From the NCBI GenBank assembly GCA_933822405.4, contig CAKOGP040001892.1, positions 100,779-164,778 of the forward strand: 64,000 nt of DNA, read 5' to 3'. Positions 31,639-41,584 of the stretch are shown here, piece after piece (position 1 is the first letter of the stretch; the number at the start of each line of letters is the position of its first letter). This DNA is from Cylindrotheca closterium. Its lineage: Eukaryota; Bacillariophyta; Bacillariophyceae; Bacillariales; Bacillariaceae. Below the pieces are notes generated by a model that saw nothing but the letters and a program-made list of their open reading frames with translations, was not told the DNA's origin and searched no databases. The translations under genes were made by a program, and so were the position numbers.

Positions 31639-32706
31639 TTATGGTTGATCCGCCTCGTCCAGCAGAGTTTTCACTTGATCGCTCGTCCACTGACCCACCA
31701 CATTATCCCTGCATCCACTCCAATAATGTGCCGCATGCGAGTGCAGGCACTTGATTCCTGATGGTTTCCGAATCCCTGCCACTCCTCTGCTGGGAGAAAA
31801 GGCAGCCTCCCATTGCCTGTTTTGAATGAATTTCCAATCGTCTTGGGTAATCAGGTCAAACCGCTCTTGACCATATTGCAAATGGGCTCGTTTCATGGAA
31901 GCTAATGCTTCAGATTCCTTTTGCAGTCGGTCTTGAAACTGCTTGATGCTTCCGCCGCTACCACCACCACCTTCTTCTGCTGTTGCTGTTGATATCAATT
32001 CCAGTTTGGAGATTAGTGCCCGAAAACGGGGATGCGTGACCCAATACATGGTCGGAAATGGTTCCACAAGAGGAGGATCCTTCTTCTTCTTCTTCTTCTT
32101 TTCTCGAGATTCGTTGTCGTTGATGTCATTATTCGTTTTGTCTCGAATGGTTGTTACATCCTCTCCTTCTTGCGTTTGGGGTCGACGTCGTTTTCGATGC
32201 GATCTGGTACTGTCGCTTTCATCTCGAAGGACCAAAGGATAGAGTTTCAAGGCCAATGGTTCATCTGCAATATTGCATAACGACGGAAAGTAATCCTTTA
32301 CGCGAGCCACCACTTGTAATGCATTTCCAGGAAGGTATCCCAGTTGAGCAATGAGCTGGTGCTTGTCGCTTTCAGATAAAAGACAGAGATCCTTGACGGC
32401 AGGCCACTGATATCCTCTGTCTTGTGGAAGGATACAACTAGGATTTCCAATATCAGCGCCTGGTTCTATAGAAGATTCACAATCCAACGCCGGCGTATTT
32501 CCAATGGCCGCTTGAGCAGCTGCTGCCTCAATGGCTAGAACCTTTTGACGACGCCGTCTCGCATTGCGGCCCATGTTTTTGCGACTGTGATTCTTTGTAG
32601 TCGGCTTTGCTTCCTTTTGTTGCTCATCTTCAATATTGTCAACCTTTATTATGGTAGTGTTAGCGTCACCCACCATGATTTTTTCAGGTGCAGCAATACA
32701 ATGCAT
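31639..32706 (-). CDS. DUF501-domain protein
   Basis: Single exon, 355 residues from the ATG at 32706; the open frame extends upstream without another ATG, so a longer form would need an unseen exon. A Lys/Arg-rich N-terminus (SRKNMGRNARRRRQK) could act as a nuclear or nucleolar signal. The domain runs from about residue 100: YPLVLRDE, PFPTMYWVTHPRFRALISKLE, and GIKCLHSHAAHYWSG with DNVVGQW match the DUF501 family, known mostly from bacteria, of unknown function. A poly-Lys linker and a Gly/Ser insert interrupt the domain. No close genomic partner suggests a role. Confidence 0.75.
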   Translation of the reverse strand: MHCIAAPEKIMVGDANTTIIKVDNIEDEQQKEAKPTTKNHSRKNMGRNARRRRQKVLAIEAAAAQAAIGNTPALDCESSIEPGADIGNPSCILPQDRGYQWPAVKDLCLLSESDKHQLIAQLGYLPGNALQVVARVKDYFPSLCNIADEPLALKLYPLVLRDESDSTRSHRKRRRPQTQEGEDVTTIRDKTNNDINDNESREKKKKKKKDPPLVEPFPTMYWVTHPRFRALISKLELISTATAEEGGGGSGGSIKQFQDRLQKESEALASMKRAHLQYGQERFDLITQDDWKFIQNRQWEAAFSPSRGVAGIRKPSGIKCLHSHAAHYWSGCRDNVVGQWTSDQVKTLLDEADQP

Positions 32707-32931
32707 ATGGTGGCAACTGTGTAGTTGACAGTTGAAATGAAAATAGAAAACATCAACGTAAAATATTTTCAATAACTGGTAATGAGCCTCTATACGACCC
32801 GATGCGATTGACTATTCAATCCTCTTTACTTGCTGGTACAGTAGAATGGCCTTGTTTGGCTACTTGGTACCAGCTCAGCAATACCCTGACCAACATAAAA
32901 TTACTAGTCCTAGCTTATCGCCTCTTTTGGA

Positions 32932-34814
32932 TTATTGTTTTGAAAAAAGGAATGCAATCACATTCGGAATGACAACTGAAGCACCACTTCGAATACGGTA
33001 GGCTACTCTTTCATCCTTGTAGACTGTGACCCTCGCTCCATTTTCTGCTGATGCATCAATTGCCGATTTCATCTCATTTTCCCACAAAGATAACTCCAAC
33101 AAACTCGTGGCTTCGACCTCCTCGTATCGTGACAGAGCCATCGATGCTTCTCGAAGCAAATATCGTCTTCGTTCCACAACGTGTTCAGCAACAATCGCAT
33201 CAACCCTACTAGACATGTTCGCTGTCCATGCTTCCAACCCATCCCAACTCCGTATAGAGCCCACCATCCATCGATGAAGAGCCGCTTGCAATATGGTTTG
33301 TGAGTCTTCAGAAAGATGATAGCCTCGTTGATAGTAGTATTCCACTGCAGTCTTTCCGTTCAAATCCTTCCACCTAAGGACATTAGCCGGATAAGCATCT
33401 AATAAAACTTGCAAAAGATCAAGTCGAAAGTATGCAGCCGACAGCAGAACGTGAAATGGTGTCATACCGAAAGGATCAATCAATAAGTCATCGCCGGTAG
33501 TGTCTTGTGATGATTGCATTGACAACTCAATCTCCCGAGTGAGCTCACCCGTTGTTGTAATAGAGGCGTAGTAACATTTCTTGTGTATCGGAAAGTTCTT
33601 GAATCGATGCCTCAGGGCAAGCATGGTGTTTGTGTCGTCATATAGACTTTTCAGCGATGTGCAGCCTTCAAAGCTGTCGCTCACAGCTTCGGTAGTCGTT
33701 GCGGTTGGTATCGATGCGGAGGAAGGGAGACAAATGTTTACCAATGACCTGCATTCCAAAAAGGCCTCGTCATGTATCGTCACAGTGCTAGGGCCATCGC
33801 CCAATTCCACTGAAACCAACTTGGGACAACCTTCAAACGCCGAGCCGCCAATCAATTCTAACGAGCCCGGTAGCGCAACTGCTTGCAATTTCTTACACAA
33901 GTAAAATACTTTTTCTCCAACATATTTGAGACCATTCTGAACTTCATTACCTGCAAAGAATGGCAGCTCCTGAATGTCTCTTTTTCAACAATCTCAACAG
34001 TCGACGGAATATTGATTGTTTGCAACTTGTAACAGTTCCGAAAGGCTCCCCTTTCAATCACTCTCAACGCTCCTTCCTTGATGGTCACATCTTGTAAAGA
34101 AGCGCAGTATTGAAAGGCACCGCCGCCCAACATTTCAAGGGATTTCGGAGTATCCACTGTTTCCAAGTTGACACAGCGGCCAAACGCACTGCTCGCAATT
34201 GTTTTCAGTCCCTCCTGGAAGAACACTCTTGTTAAGAGTCTGCACTCATGAAAGGCGTCTTTATGAATGGTCATCAGACTAGAAGGGAATCTGACTTCGG
34301 CCAGTGACGAGCAATAGGCAAATGCCGACCCTCCAATGGTAGTCAACAAACCATCATCTTCATGAAAACGAACTTTTGTCAATGACTTGCAACTCGAGAA
34401 GGCAGAATCTAGAACAATCTTCACCGACGCAGGAATTTCGATTTCCAACAATCTTGTACAATCATAGAAAGCAGCACTTCCAATGACCTCGAGAGCGGAA
34501 CCGTTGAAATGGACTCGTGTCAGGTGTTCGAACTTGCAACAAGCGGTGCGTGGAATCTCTTCAACGAGAGGATGAATCACTAACTCTTCCACGTCTTCTG
34601 GAATGGCTTCTCCTTCTTTCCCAAAGTAGTGATACGATGGCATCCCATTGCTTTTGAATGGCTTGTTATAATGTGCTAACAACTCTGACTCCATTCGCAG
34701 TAATATATCGCAAATATTTTGAGTTGCTGCCACGATGAGACTACGGAAGTACCACAAAACGAGAAGAAGAACAGATCGAATGAGTCGATTAACACTTTTA
34801 CAGAAATGAAACAT
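32932..34814 (-). CDS. BspA-type leucine-rich repeat protein, frame broken or spliced by a 59-nt intron
   Basis: Exons 33951-34814 and 32932-33891 join in frame (288 + 319 = 607 residues) if 33892-33950 is removed as a GT-AG intron. That segment, however, encodes a well-formed LRR unit (KFQNGLKYVGEKVFYLCKKL) if one base is added near 33940, so it may instead be a frameshift. The N-terminus has a hydrophobic stretch (LIRSVLLLVLWYF). About ten LRR_5 units (for example IGGSAFAYCSSLAEVRFPSSL) follow. The C-terminal module contains DPFGMTPFHVLLSAA and NGKTAVEYYY, resembling ankyrin repeats, and is shared with the LRR gene at 48-50 kb. Function is unknown; interaction scaffolding is inferred. Confidence 0.7.
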
Positions 34815-34906
34815 GGTGAGGCCCAGCGACGATACTGTATGACTTTGAACGATGACTTCCTTCCTTTTCTACATACTGTTTGGCCAGCAACTGAACGAAT
34901 GAATGG

Positions 34907-36046
34907 TTACTTCTTTTTCTTACTTTTCTTTCCAAGGAGATAGTCGTTGTTAATGACTTTGAAGGATATTTTCTGATCCATCGAACGGAGTACCAAACCT
35001 TCACGAACGTTGCCGGACGACTCGTAAATGCCTTTGGACGCCTCCAACAGATTGCCAATGGACGACACGTGCTCTGTAACATTGGAGTTATCGCCCACAC
35101 ATTCCACTGGAACCATGGTCAAACCCAATTTGACACAGGTAGACACCAGTTCCGCAAAGGGTAGCTTCCGGCGAGTTTTCAAATCGTAAATGTCAAAGAC
35201 AAAGAGTTTAATCCTGTCAAGGCCCAGTGGATTCTTGGCGATGCGGGGACCACAGACTTCTCCCTGAATGGCTAGATTTTTATTGTGCTCGCGAAGTTTG
35301 GCTTCCAAATTGGCATTCTTGGCAGCTTCCCAATACGGACACATGACTTTGGGAGAATCATCACCATAATTTGGATGGAAGCGTACGTGGTTCCGAGAAC
35401 ACACCCAAAATTCATCCGTCTTTGGATCGATCAGAAAGGTCCCAGACGATCCATCCAATTTGACCGTGGCATAGTATGGTGAATTGCTTTCTTTGAACGA
35501 CTGCAGCATCCAAGGATTGGACTGGATCCGAGGCTCATCTGTTTTGGGAACGAGCTCTTTGGGAAAGGGTTTCCAACAGTTTCCTCCTGCCAGTTTGATC
35601 TTGTTCCTATCGCCAGTTGACTCTTCTGTCTCTTCATCATCATACTTTTCAATACCAAGTTTGGCAGTCATGTCATGGCCATCTTCCAGTTCTTCCTCAA
35701 GGTCTTTCATGAGTACTATCAAACCCTGCGAGAGCTGTCCCCGAATCATTGCCGTCTTGACATGAAACCAATCCTTTTTATTTTTTTGTCCTTCGATGCG
35801 GCGTTTGACGGCTTCCGGAAGCCATGTGGCCGTACTTGGCAATTTGGAATCAATTTCGCAATACACCACCTTGTCGCCTTTTTGTATCAATTCAGCCTTG
35901 GCAACGACCACCTGCCAACCCAGGATCGTGGCCAATTCCAACCGGTCGGCGTTGGGATGGGGCAGAATTTCCGAGACGGTCTGGACCGAGGCCAGTTTGC
36001 GGATGCGATCACAGGCATCTATACTTTCTTCTATCATATTATTCAT
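34907..36046 (-). CDS. RNA ligase of the Rnl5 (Deinococcus DRB0094) type
   Basis: Single exon, 379 residues from the ATG at 36046. The N-terminal OB-fold-like part (about 10-70) reads LASVQTVSEILPHPNADRLE and GDKVVYCEIDSKLP. The ligase part has motif I in ATVKLDGSSG with Lys196 as the predicted AMP-accepting residue, motif III FVFDIYDL, motif IV EGLVLRS and motif V SFKVINNDYLL. This domain order is that of Deinococcus RnlA, which seals 3'-OH/5'-phosphate nicks in duplexes with an RNA 3'-OH strand. A role in RNA repair is inferred. The open frame continues 67 codons upstream without an ATG, so a targeting exon cannot be excluded. Confidence 0.85.
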   Translation of the reverse strand: MNNMIEESIDACDRIRKLASVQTVSEILPHPNADRLELATILGWQVVVAKAELIQKGDKVVYCEIDSKLPSTATWLPEAVKRRIEGQKNKKDWFHVKTAMIRGQLSQGLIVLMKDLEEELEDGHDMTAKLGIEKYDDEETEESTGDRNKIKLAGGNCWKPFPKELVPKTDEPRIQSNPWMLQSFKESNSPYYATVKLDGSSGTFLIDPKTDEFWVCSRNHVRFHPNYGDDSPKVMCPYWEAAKNANLEAKLREHNKNLAIQGEVCGPRIAKNPLGLDRIKLFVFDIYDLKTRRKLPFAELVSTCVKLGLTMVPVECVGDNSNVTEHVSSIGNLLEASKGIYESSGNVREGLVLRSMDQKISFKVINNDYLLGKKSKKKK

Positions 36047-37459
36047 TTTTAGTCTACAGTAGTATCGTACTGTTTGTTGTATGATAACGTTTGTTGTTGA
36101 ATCGATGATTTGATGAGACAAGTATAATAGTTTTATTGCCACAATAAGGTCACCTACAGTCGCCACGCCCTCGCAAAATTCTGAAACATGCAGTATTATG
36201 CAATATCTCAATCTTATTATTGGCGGGCATGTTTGAAAAAAGGCCAAGGTGCACGTTTGGGTGAAAAGTCGAACTAGTCCACAATCGGATGGCGCGAAGA
36301 ATGAAAGAACGAATCATCACGATATATCAACTTGCATGCTCCTTTAGTAAACAGAAACATTGCAAAAGTGACATTAGCATCACTGGACCGGTTTCGTGAT
36401 CCGTCTAGTTGAAAGAAACAATTGGTACTATGCATCAACATGTGATAAGTCAGCCAGGTCAGAAACTGCGGCAGGAGGCAGTGGCTGGGTACTACTAGCT
36501 AGTAGTAACAAACTTCTATTGCAATGGATACAAAAACGAGAACGGAATCGACCGTATATTTTAGTGCAGACTACCGGCAGTAATTCAATGAGTTTGATCT
36601 GCGTGAGATGGTGGAGAGAGGAGAAAAAGTGCTAAAACAAAGAGAACACCAAGTGTACCTACTACCAAAAACCAAGACTGTGTACTGCTAGCTAGAGTAG
36701 GTAAACATTTTGAAGAATACAGAAAATGTATCTCTTCGCATTGCGGGAAGACATTTTAATTTGGTCCTTCCGCTGTGTCCAAAGTTGGTCAATTGTTCAG
36801 ATTCCCCTTCCAGTTTTACGATTGTCACATGCTAAATGCGTAGCATTTGTATTCCAATTACCTACTACTAAAAGAATGTGTACCTCTAGTACTTACATTG
36901 AAGAATATAGAAAATGTGTCCCTTCGCACTGCTGGGAAAGACATTTCAATTTGTGCTTCCATTGTTTTGGCCGAAGTTTGTCATTTGTTCACCTTTCCCT
37001 TCCAGTTTTACGATTGTCACATGCTTGTTGGATGCTAAATGCGAAGCATTTGTATCTTCTACTAGGTTCTTTTTCTGCACAAACTACCTCCCACGAACCG
37101 CACAAAAACCATGGGACAGAACGTGATGTGTCGGGAACTGTTTCGAGGCCAACGAATAAACCAAAATTTATCAGTTTGCACAAATTTACCACGGAGGTTC
37201 GGATTTGGAGACGTTCACCAGTAATGGGATTCTAAGTTAGGGCCTCCTTTACTTAGTTAAAACGTTGGGACCGTTACGTTGACGTTAAAGTGTTCGCATC
37301 CACGCGAAAATTTAGATGAGAACCTACAAACGTGGGATTCCGCGGGACCGATTGGTTGGATGTGGCTCAATTCGTTTTGGCGATCTCCATTGGAATGTCT
37401 CACCTCCTTCTCACAAAAAAGCAACTACCTATCTATACCTGTACACACACATACACATC
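36047..37459. other. intergenic with a 190-bp tandem duplication
   Basis: 1.4 kb separate the divergent start codons of the RNA ligase and the TRGLE-motif gene. Apart from the duplication at 36711-37075 no coding content is convincing; open frames spanning it are products of the repeat. Confidence 0.5.
36711..37075. repeat. tandem duplication, two units of about 190 bp
   Basis: Unit 1 (36711-36898) and unit 2 (36899-37075) share TGAAGAATAYAGAAAATGT at their starts and CAGTTTTACGATTGTCACAT (36811 and 37003). Each ends in a small hairpin, AAATGC-GTA-GCATTT (36834-36848) in unit 1 and AAATGC-GAA-GCATTT (about 37037-37051) in unit 2, so the stem is kept while the loop differs. Confidence 0.85.
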
Positions 37460-38095
37460 ATGAACCCATTGCTTGAACAATTCTGCTCCTTTGACACAGC
37501 GGAAGACAATATCAAACCACTAAGGAAACCTTCTCGTTCCGTTTCGTTTGCAGACAATGTCAAAGTTTTTGATCACTGGCAGGCAGCTCACTTTTCGAAA
37601 GAAGAACTAGAAAACACATGGTACACTCGACAAGAGCTATTCGATATCCAGGTGGATTGTTATTACATTACGATGCGAATGGAAGAAGCCATGAATGGAA
37701 ACCCTTCTGCCGCAGTAGACGACTGCACCAGAGGGTTGGAAGCCAAGACTCCCACAGGAGTCAAGAGACGCCACAGACTGCGCAAGGAGGTCAGCGGAAC
37801 TGTCTTGGAAGTCCAAGAAGAATCAAGACGGTACCTTAGGAGAGGAGAGCACCCACACCCAGAACCGATTGCTCGGGCATGCAAATATCTTACCCGAGAT
37901 TCTGAGGAGCGAGCTTACAAGATTGCTCTTCGGGACCACCAACAAGCGGTGGTTGCGGACGAGACTAAGGAAAACGCCCGCTACAATGTTGGCAAACTAA
38001 GAAGGACTCCATTCCATCTAGGACTAGAAATAGAACGAGAGCCTCTTGCATCAGTTCCAACCACACCCAAGAATGGTATCGCCGTGGAAGCCTAG
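37460..38095 (+). CDS. small conserved-looking protein with TRGLE motif, function unknown
   Basis: Single exon, 211 residues from the ATG at 37460, which follows a CACA-rich leader; an in-frame ATG at 37316 would add an unlikely basic extension. Near the N-terminus lies SVSFADNVKVFDHW, then WYTRQELFDIQVDCYYITMRM, and DCTRGLEAKTPTGVKRR. The rest is helical and charged (RKEVSGTVLEVQEESRRYL; DSEERAYKIALRDHQQAVVAD). I recall this arrangement as a common diatom protein type without a known function. No signal peptide or membrane segment is visible, so it is probably cytosolic or nuclear. Confidence 0.7.
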   Translation: MNPLLEQFCSFDTAEDNIKPLRKPSRSVSFADNVKVFDHWQAAHFSKEELENTWYTRQELFDIQVDCYYITMRMEEAMNGNPSAAVDDCTRGLEAKTPTGVKRRHRLRKEVSGTVLEVQEESRRYLRRGEHPHPEPIARACKYLTRDSEERAYKIALRDHQQAVVADETKENARYNVGKLRRTPFHLGLEIEREPLASVPTTPKNGIAVEA

Positions 38096-38513
38096 AGAGG
38101 CAGGCAAAGGAATCATGGAACGATTTCAGGTTTCTTCTTTGGTGGAGTGCATCCGGAGTACACACCACCACACTTGTAAATACGAATCTCCAACTATGGC
38201 GGTTCACTACAACCCCAAATGTTATAAATAGACTATACAATAATAGAGCACACACACACACACATCAAAGATGTATTGTACTAGTTTTGAAATTTTGAAG
38301 GCTAATGCCGATATTTCTTCTCTCTTTTTTTTTCTTCTCGTTTTGAACTGCCGATCCCACGTGGCTGGTGGATTCGGAAAAGTCAATCGTGGAAGGCGCA
38401 AAAAGCGCAGTTTCGAAAAAAATGACTATTACACCGCGCAGCCTATTTTTTTAAACACTGTCTACTCGTAGTATTAAAAAATAGTACGTATTGTAGTATC
38501 ATAATTTCCCCTA
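38096..38513. other. intergenic between convergent genes
   Basis: The 3' flanks of the TRGLE-motif gene and the DUF3605 gene meet here. A short CA repeat lies at about 38250-38264. No gene is supported. Confidence 0.4.
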
Positions 38514-39650
38514 CTATTCCTTTGAAATATGCCGTAGCAATATATGGACATGATTGATTTCTGGAAGTGACTTCAATGCTGGTGGGTTTTCCCATGCAAT
38601 CATGTCGGGGTCCACAGGAGCAGTGGTGGTGGTCACGATGCTAGGAGTAGCACCGGTAGTAGAACTACTCCTGCCATCATCATCATCATCATGGTCCATT
38701 CCATCACCAGATTGTTGTTGATGTTGTTGTAGTAAGGATTTTTTGGCCCAGTCAATTTCCTCACTTGAAATCATAGAGTTGGTAGTACCATACTTCCACA
38801 AAACCCAATGTTCAATTCCAGGTGCACAATAGTAGGGGTAATCGTTCGGCACCAGTCGTAAAAGCGGTTGGGGTGGGTGTTCTTGGTCTTGACCATTGGC
38901 AGTCGATGCCGCCTGCTCCATCTCGTCTACAAAATACAATTGGGTTTCTTCATCGAACTGTTTGGGTAGATTGAATTTGCTATACAGAATGTAATCCTTG
39001 GTCGATTTCCATTCTCGTTTCAGTTTGACCAATGCCCGCTGATACTCTTGTTCTTGGGCCACGCTTCTGGATAGTTTGGCCAAGTTTTGTTCTTTGACAA
39101 CAATTTGATCCAATTCGTCCCACGAAAACGGTGTGGATCGATACCCATATTTTCGAAATGGCAACTCGATATTCTCCTGGTGCTCGTCGGTGGAAAAGTT
39201 CAATTTCGATTCATCGTCTTTGTCGGCATCGCTACCATCTCCTCTTCCCCCTCCTCGTGATGCAAACAGACTTGATGGCGAGGGCTGTGATGATGCCGTG
39301 GAATAGGATGATCTTGATGTGAAAGACACCGATGAGACCCGCCGACGAGTCCAGCCTAATGGGGAATCAAAATAATTCCGTTGCTGCTGTTGATGAGGAA
39401 AATTCAGTGGCGGTCCAGCAGCATATGGTTGAGAGAATCGTCCTGTCGCCGTGGCAGGATGGCTTCTGCCATTAGTATTGCTATATTCATCCTCTATAGC
39501 AATCACTCGGTTACAATTATTGGCCAGCACTGTCGTCGTCGTCGTCGTCGTTGTGGCACATATAGTAGACGAGGAAAGGGACCTTGAAAGGACTGCACCG
39601 CTATTGACATTGGCAAGTATAGCTTGGAGAGCAATGAGAGATTGCAGCAT
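38514..39650 (-). CDS. DUF3605-domain protein
   Basis: Single exon, 378 residues. The N-terminal 150 residues are low-complexity (Thr-run, Gln-run, Ser-rich) and may hold a targeting signal, but none is clear. The domain starts near 165 (TPFSWDELDQIVVKEQNLAKL) and includes WKSTKDYILYSKF, RLVPNDYPYYCAPGIEHWVL and ENPPALKSLPEINHVHIL. These blocks, in this order, match DUF3605, a family known mainly from fungi and plants with no assigned activity. An Asp-run with Gln-rich linker is inserted before the last block. The 5' end is divergent with the carrier gene, about 380 bp away. Confidence 0.75.
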   Translation of the reverse strand: MLQSLIALQAILANVNSGAVLSRSLSSSTICATTTTTTTTVLANNCNRVIAIEDEYSNTNGRSHPATATGRFSQPYAAGPPLNFPHQQQQRNYFDSPLGWTRRRVSSVSFTSRSSYSTASSQPSPSSLFASRGGGRGDGSDADKDDESKLNFSTDEHQENIELPFRKYGYRSTPFSWDELDQIVVKEQNLAKLSRSVAQEQEYQRALVKLKREWKSTKDYILYSKFNLPKQFDEETQLYFVDEMEQAASTANGQDQEHPPQPLLRLVPNDYPYYCAPGIEHWVLWKYGTTNSMISSEEIDWAKKSLLQQHQQQSGDGMDHDDDDDGRSSSTTGATPSIVTTTTAPVDPDMIAWENPPALKSLPEINHVHILLRHISKE

Positions 39651-40030
39651 GACTTATGATTGCACGTCGTATAATAACAACTGCGTACAAGTAGGGAATG
39701 AATAAATGAATGAATGAGTCTCGTTCAGCAGTTATTGTTGTCTGACTTTTGGGATTTTCCTTATATATTCAGAGGCAAAGGAAACAGAACAACAGCCTCA
39801 GAATGATAGAATGTGCATGCTCTCTATCGAACGCTTTTTTGTTGTTGTCTCGGTACTAGGGTGGGTGTTGACAGTGACAATGACAATTAAAACGATGCGA
39901 TGTGATGATGATGGTCGATGATAATATACGACTGATCCGAATGAAACGTCATCGACCAAAACCAAAACGAAAACAAAAATTCGAAAACCTCATCATCATC
40001 ATAAAATATTTCCACCAAAATCCAAACAGA
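39651..40030. promoter_or_regulatory. divergent intergenic region, DUF3605 gene and carrier gene
   Basis: 380 bp lie between the two assigned starts. Short GAATGAATAAATGAATGAAT repeats lie near 39698. If the carrier starts at 39905 the region shrinks to 254 bp. No defined sites can be named. Confidence 0.35.
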
Positions 40031-40177
40031 ATGGCAGCATTAGCATCAGTCATCAGGGTGGCGGCCATTTTCTGTCTGATATTGTTATCGAGTCTATCAA
40101 TACATACGTGCAATGCTTCTGCCGTCTCTGCCACCAGTCGTAGAACCAAGGTCAATCAGCATGGTGGGATTATCATG

Positions 40178-40217
<40 letters not shown>

Positions 40218-41056
40218 TGATCAGACCATCATCATCATCCTTGCAATTATCTTCCTTTCGCAAGGCGTTCATCAGAGGAGGAGTGGCACGAAGTGTCGGA
40301 CAAGCCATATTGTATCCAGTGGATGCCTTGAGGACGCTAGCTCAAACCCGAGACGGCAAAACCCTGGCCGATGTGGGTGTGAAAGCGCTCGTCCGAGGGT
40401 GTGTCACCACGAGCAGCTTTGCCTTGGCCATGGGCGCCTTGCAATTTTCCATCGTGGCTGCCTTGCGTGAAAAGGTGGGAACTCCCATTGCGGCAGCCTG
40501 TGGTGCTACGGCTTCCTGTTTGGTCAGCATTCCCCAAGAAGTCATCAAACAAAATTTGGTCACGGGCGTGTATCCCAGTTTTCGACAAGCCGTCCAATCA
40601 ATTTTTACAGAGAAAGGAATATCCGGATTCTACAGTGCCTGGAGACCGACTGTCTTGCGGAATGTTCCCTTTGTCATGATTACCTTTACGACACAAGATT
40701 CCATTAAGCGACATCTACTTCAAAAACAACAAGACCATGATTCCAAAGCTTCTTCGTCATCACCACCATCCCTGTCCATGGCACAAAATATCGCCACAGG
40801 CATGGCCAGTGCACTAGTGGCGGGAACCATTACCAATCCAATCGATGTCATTAAAACGAGAATGATGACACAAGGGGCCAGTAGTGCCGTCCAATACAAC
40901 AATGCCTTGGATTGTTTCGTCACCATACTCCAAAAGGAAGGTGGTCTTCCGACCTTGTACAAGGGATTTCCCCAACGGTCCGTGTACATGTGCGGATTGT
41001 GGGGGATTACGTTTGCGATTAATGAAACACTGAATCGGAAGGATAATTCCAATTGA
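40031..41056 (+). CDS. mitochondrial carrier family (SLC25) protein with N-terminal signal-like segment
   Basis: Single exon, 341 residues from the ATG at 40031; an in-frame ATG at 39905 would add 42 basic residues. A hydrophobic signal-peptide-like segment (AAIFCLILLSSLSIHTCNASA) is followed by a poly-Asn run coded by AAC repeats. Three carrier repeats follow: LYPVDALRTLAQT, SIPQEVIKQNLVTG and TNPIDVIKTRMMTQ, each a Px[DE]xx[KR]-type signature. The order resembles S-adenosylmethionine-type carriers, but the substrate cannot be assigned. The signal-like segment suggests delivery to plastid or endomembranes rather than mitochondria; its +1 residue is Val, not aromatic, so this is unsure. Confidence 0.78.
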
Positions 41057-41584
41057 GATGTATAGTATAGGACACCCTACAGTACTACTAGGGCGGGGGC
41101 AAACGAGGTTGGGAGACGACCGCAGCAATTGGTCAGACAACAAATGATCGACTAGAGAGGATACTGCTAGAGTAGCGTAGAATCAAGCTGCAGAGAAAAC
41201 ACAAGATGCAGGCGGGTGCTAGAGAACCTATATTGTTCTACTGTACCATAATAGAATGATAACTTGCAGCGGAGCACCATACGCCATAGATTCCTTCTGT
41301 AATAGTATGAATAATTATTGGGGTGTAAATATATAAGTCATGAATGAATGAATGAATCGACCGGTACGACCAAACCAGAAAAAATGTGTCATACGTCATA
41401 CCCGTAGGTGGTACGCATAATAAATATCCAACGAACGCTACGATGCGTTGCCGGCATTTTTCTGTTTGACATCCAAGAATATAAGCTTCACCTGTTATAC
41501 CACTGTATAATAAAATCAAAAAGGCTATCACATCACACTGTACAAGTACAACCTTTTTGCAAAGCATCAAAACAATAATTCCAG
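41057..41584. other. intergenic, promoter side of MFS copy 1
   Basis: It contains GAATGAATGAATGAAT near 41342 and TACGTCA at about 41393-41399. No gene is supported. Confidence 0.4.

Noticed and set aside
36726..37235. 169-codon plus-strand frame
   Set aside because: It reads across the 190-bp tandem duplication; internal similarity comes from the DNA repeat, and no domain is visible.
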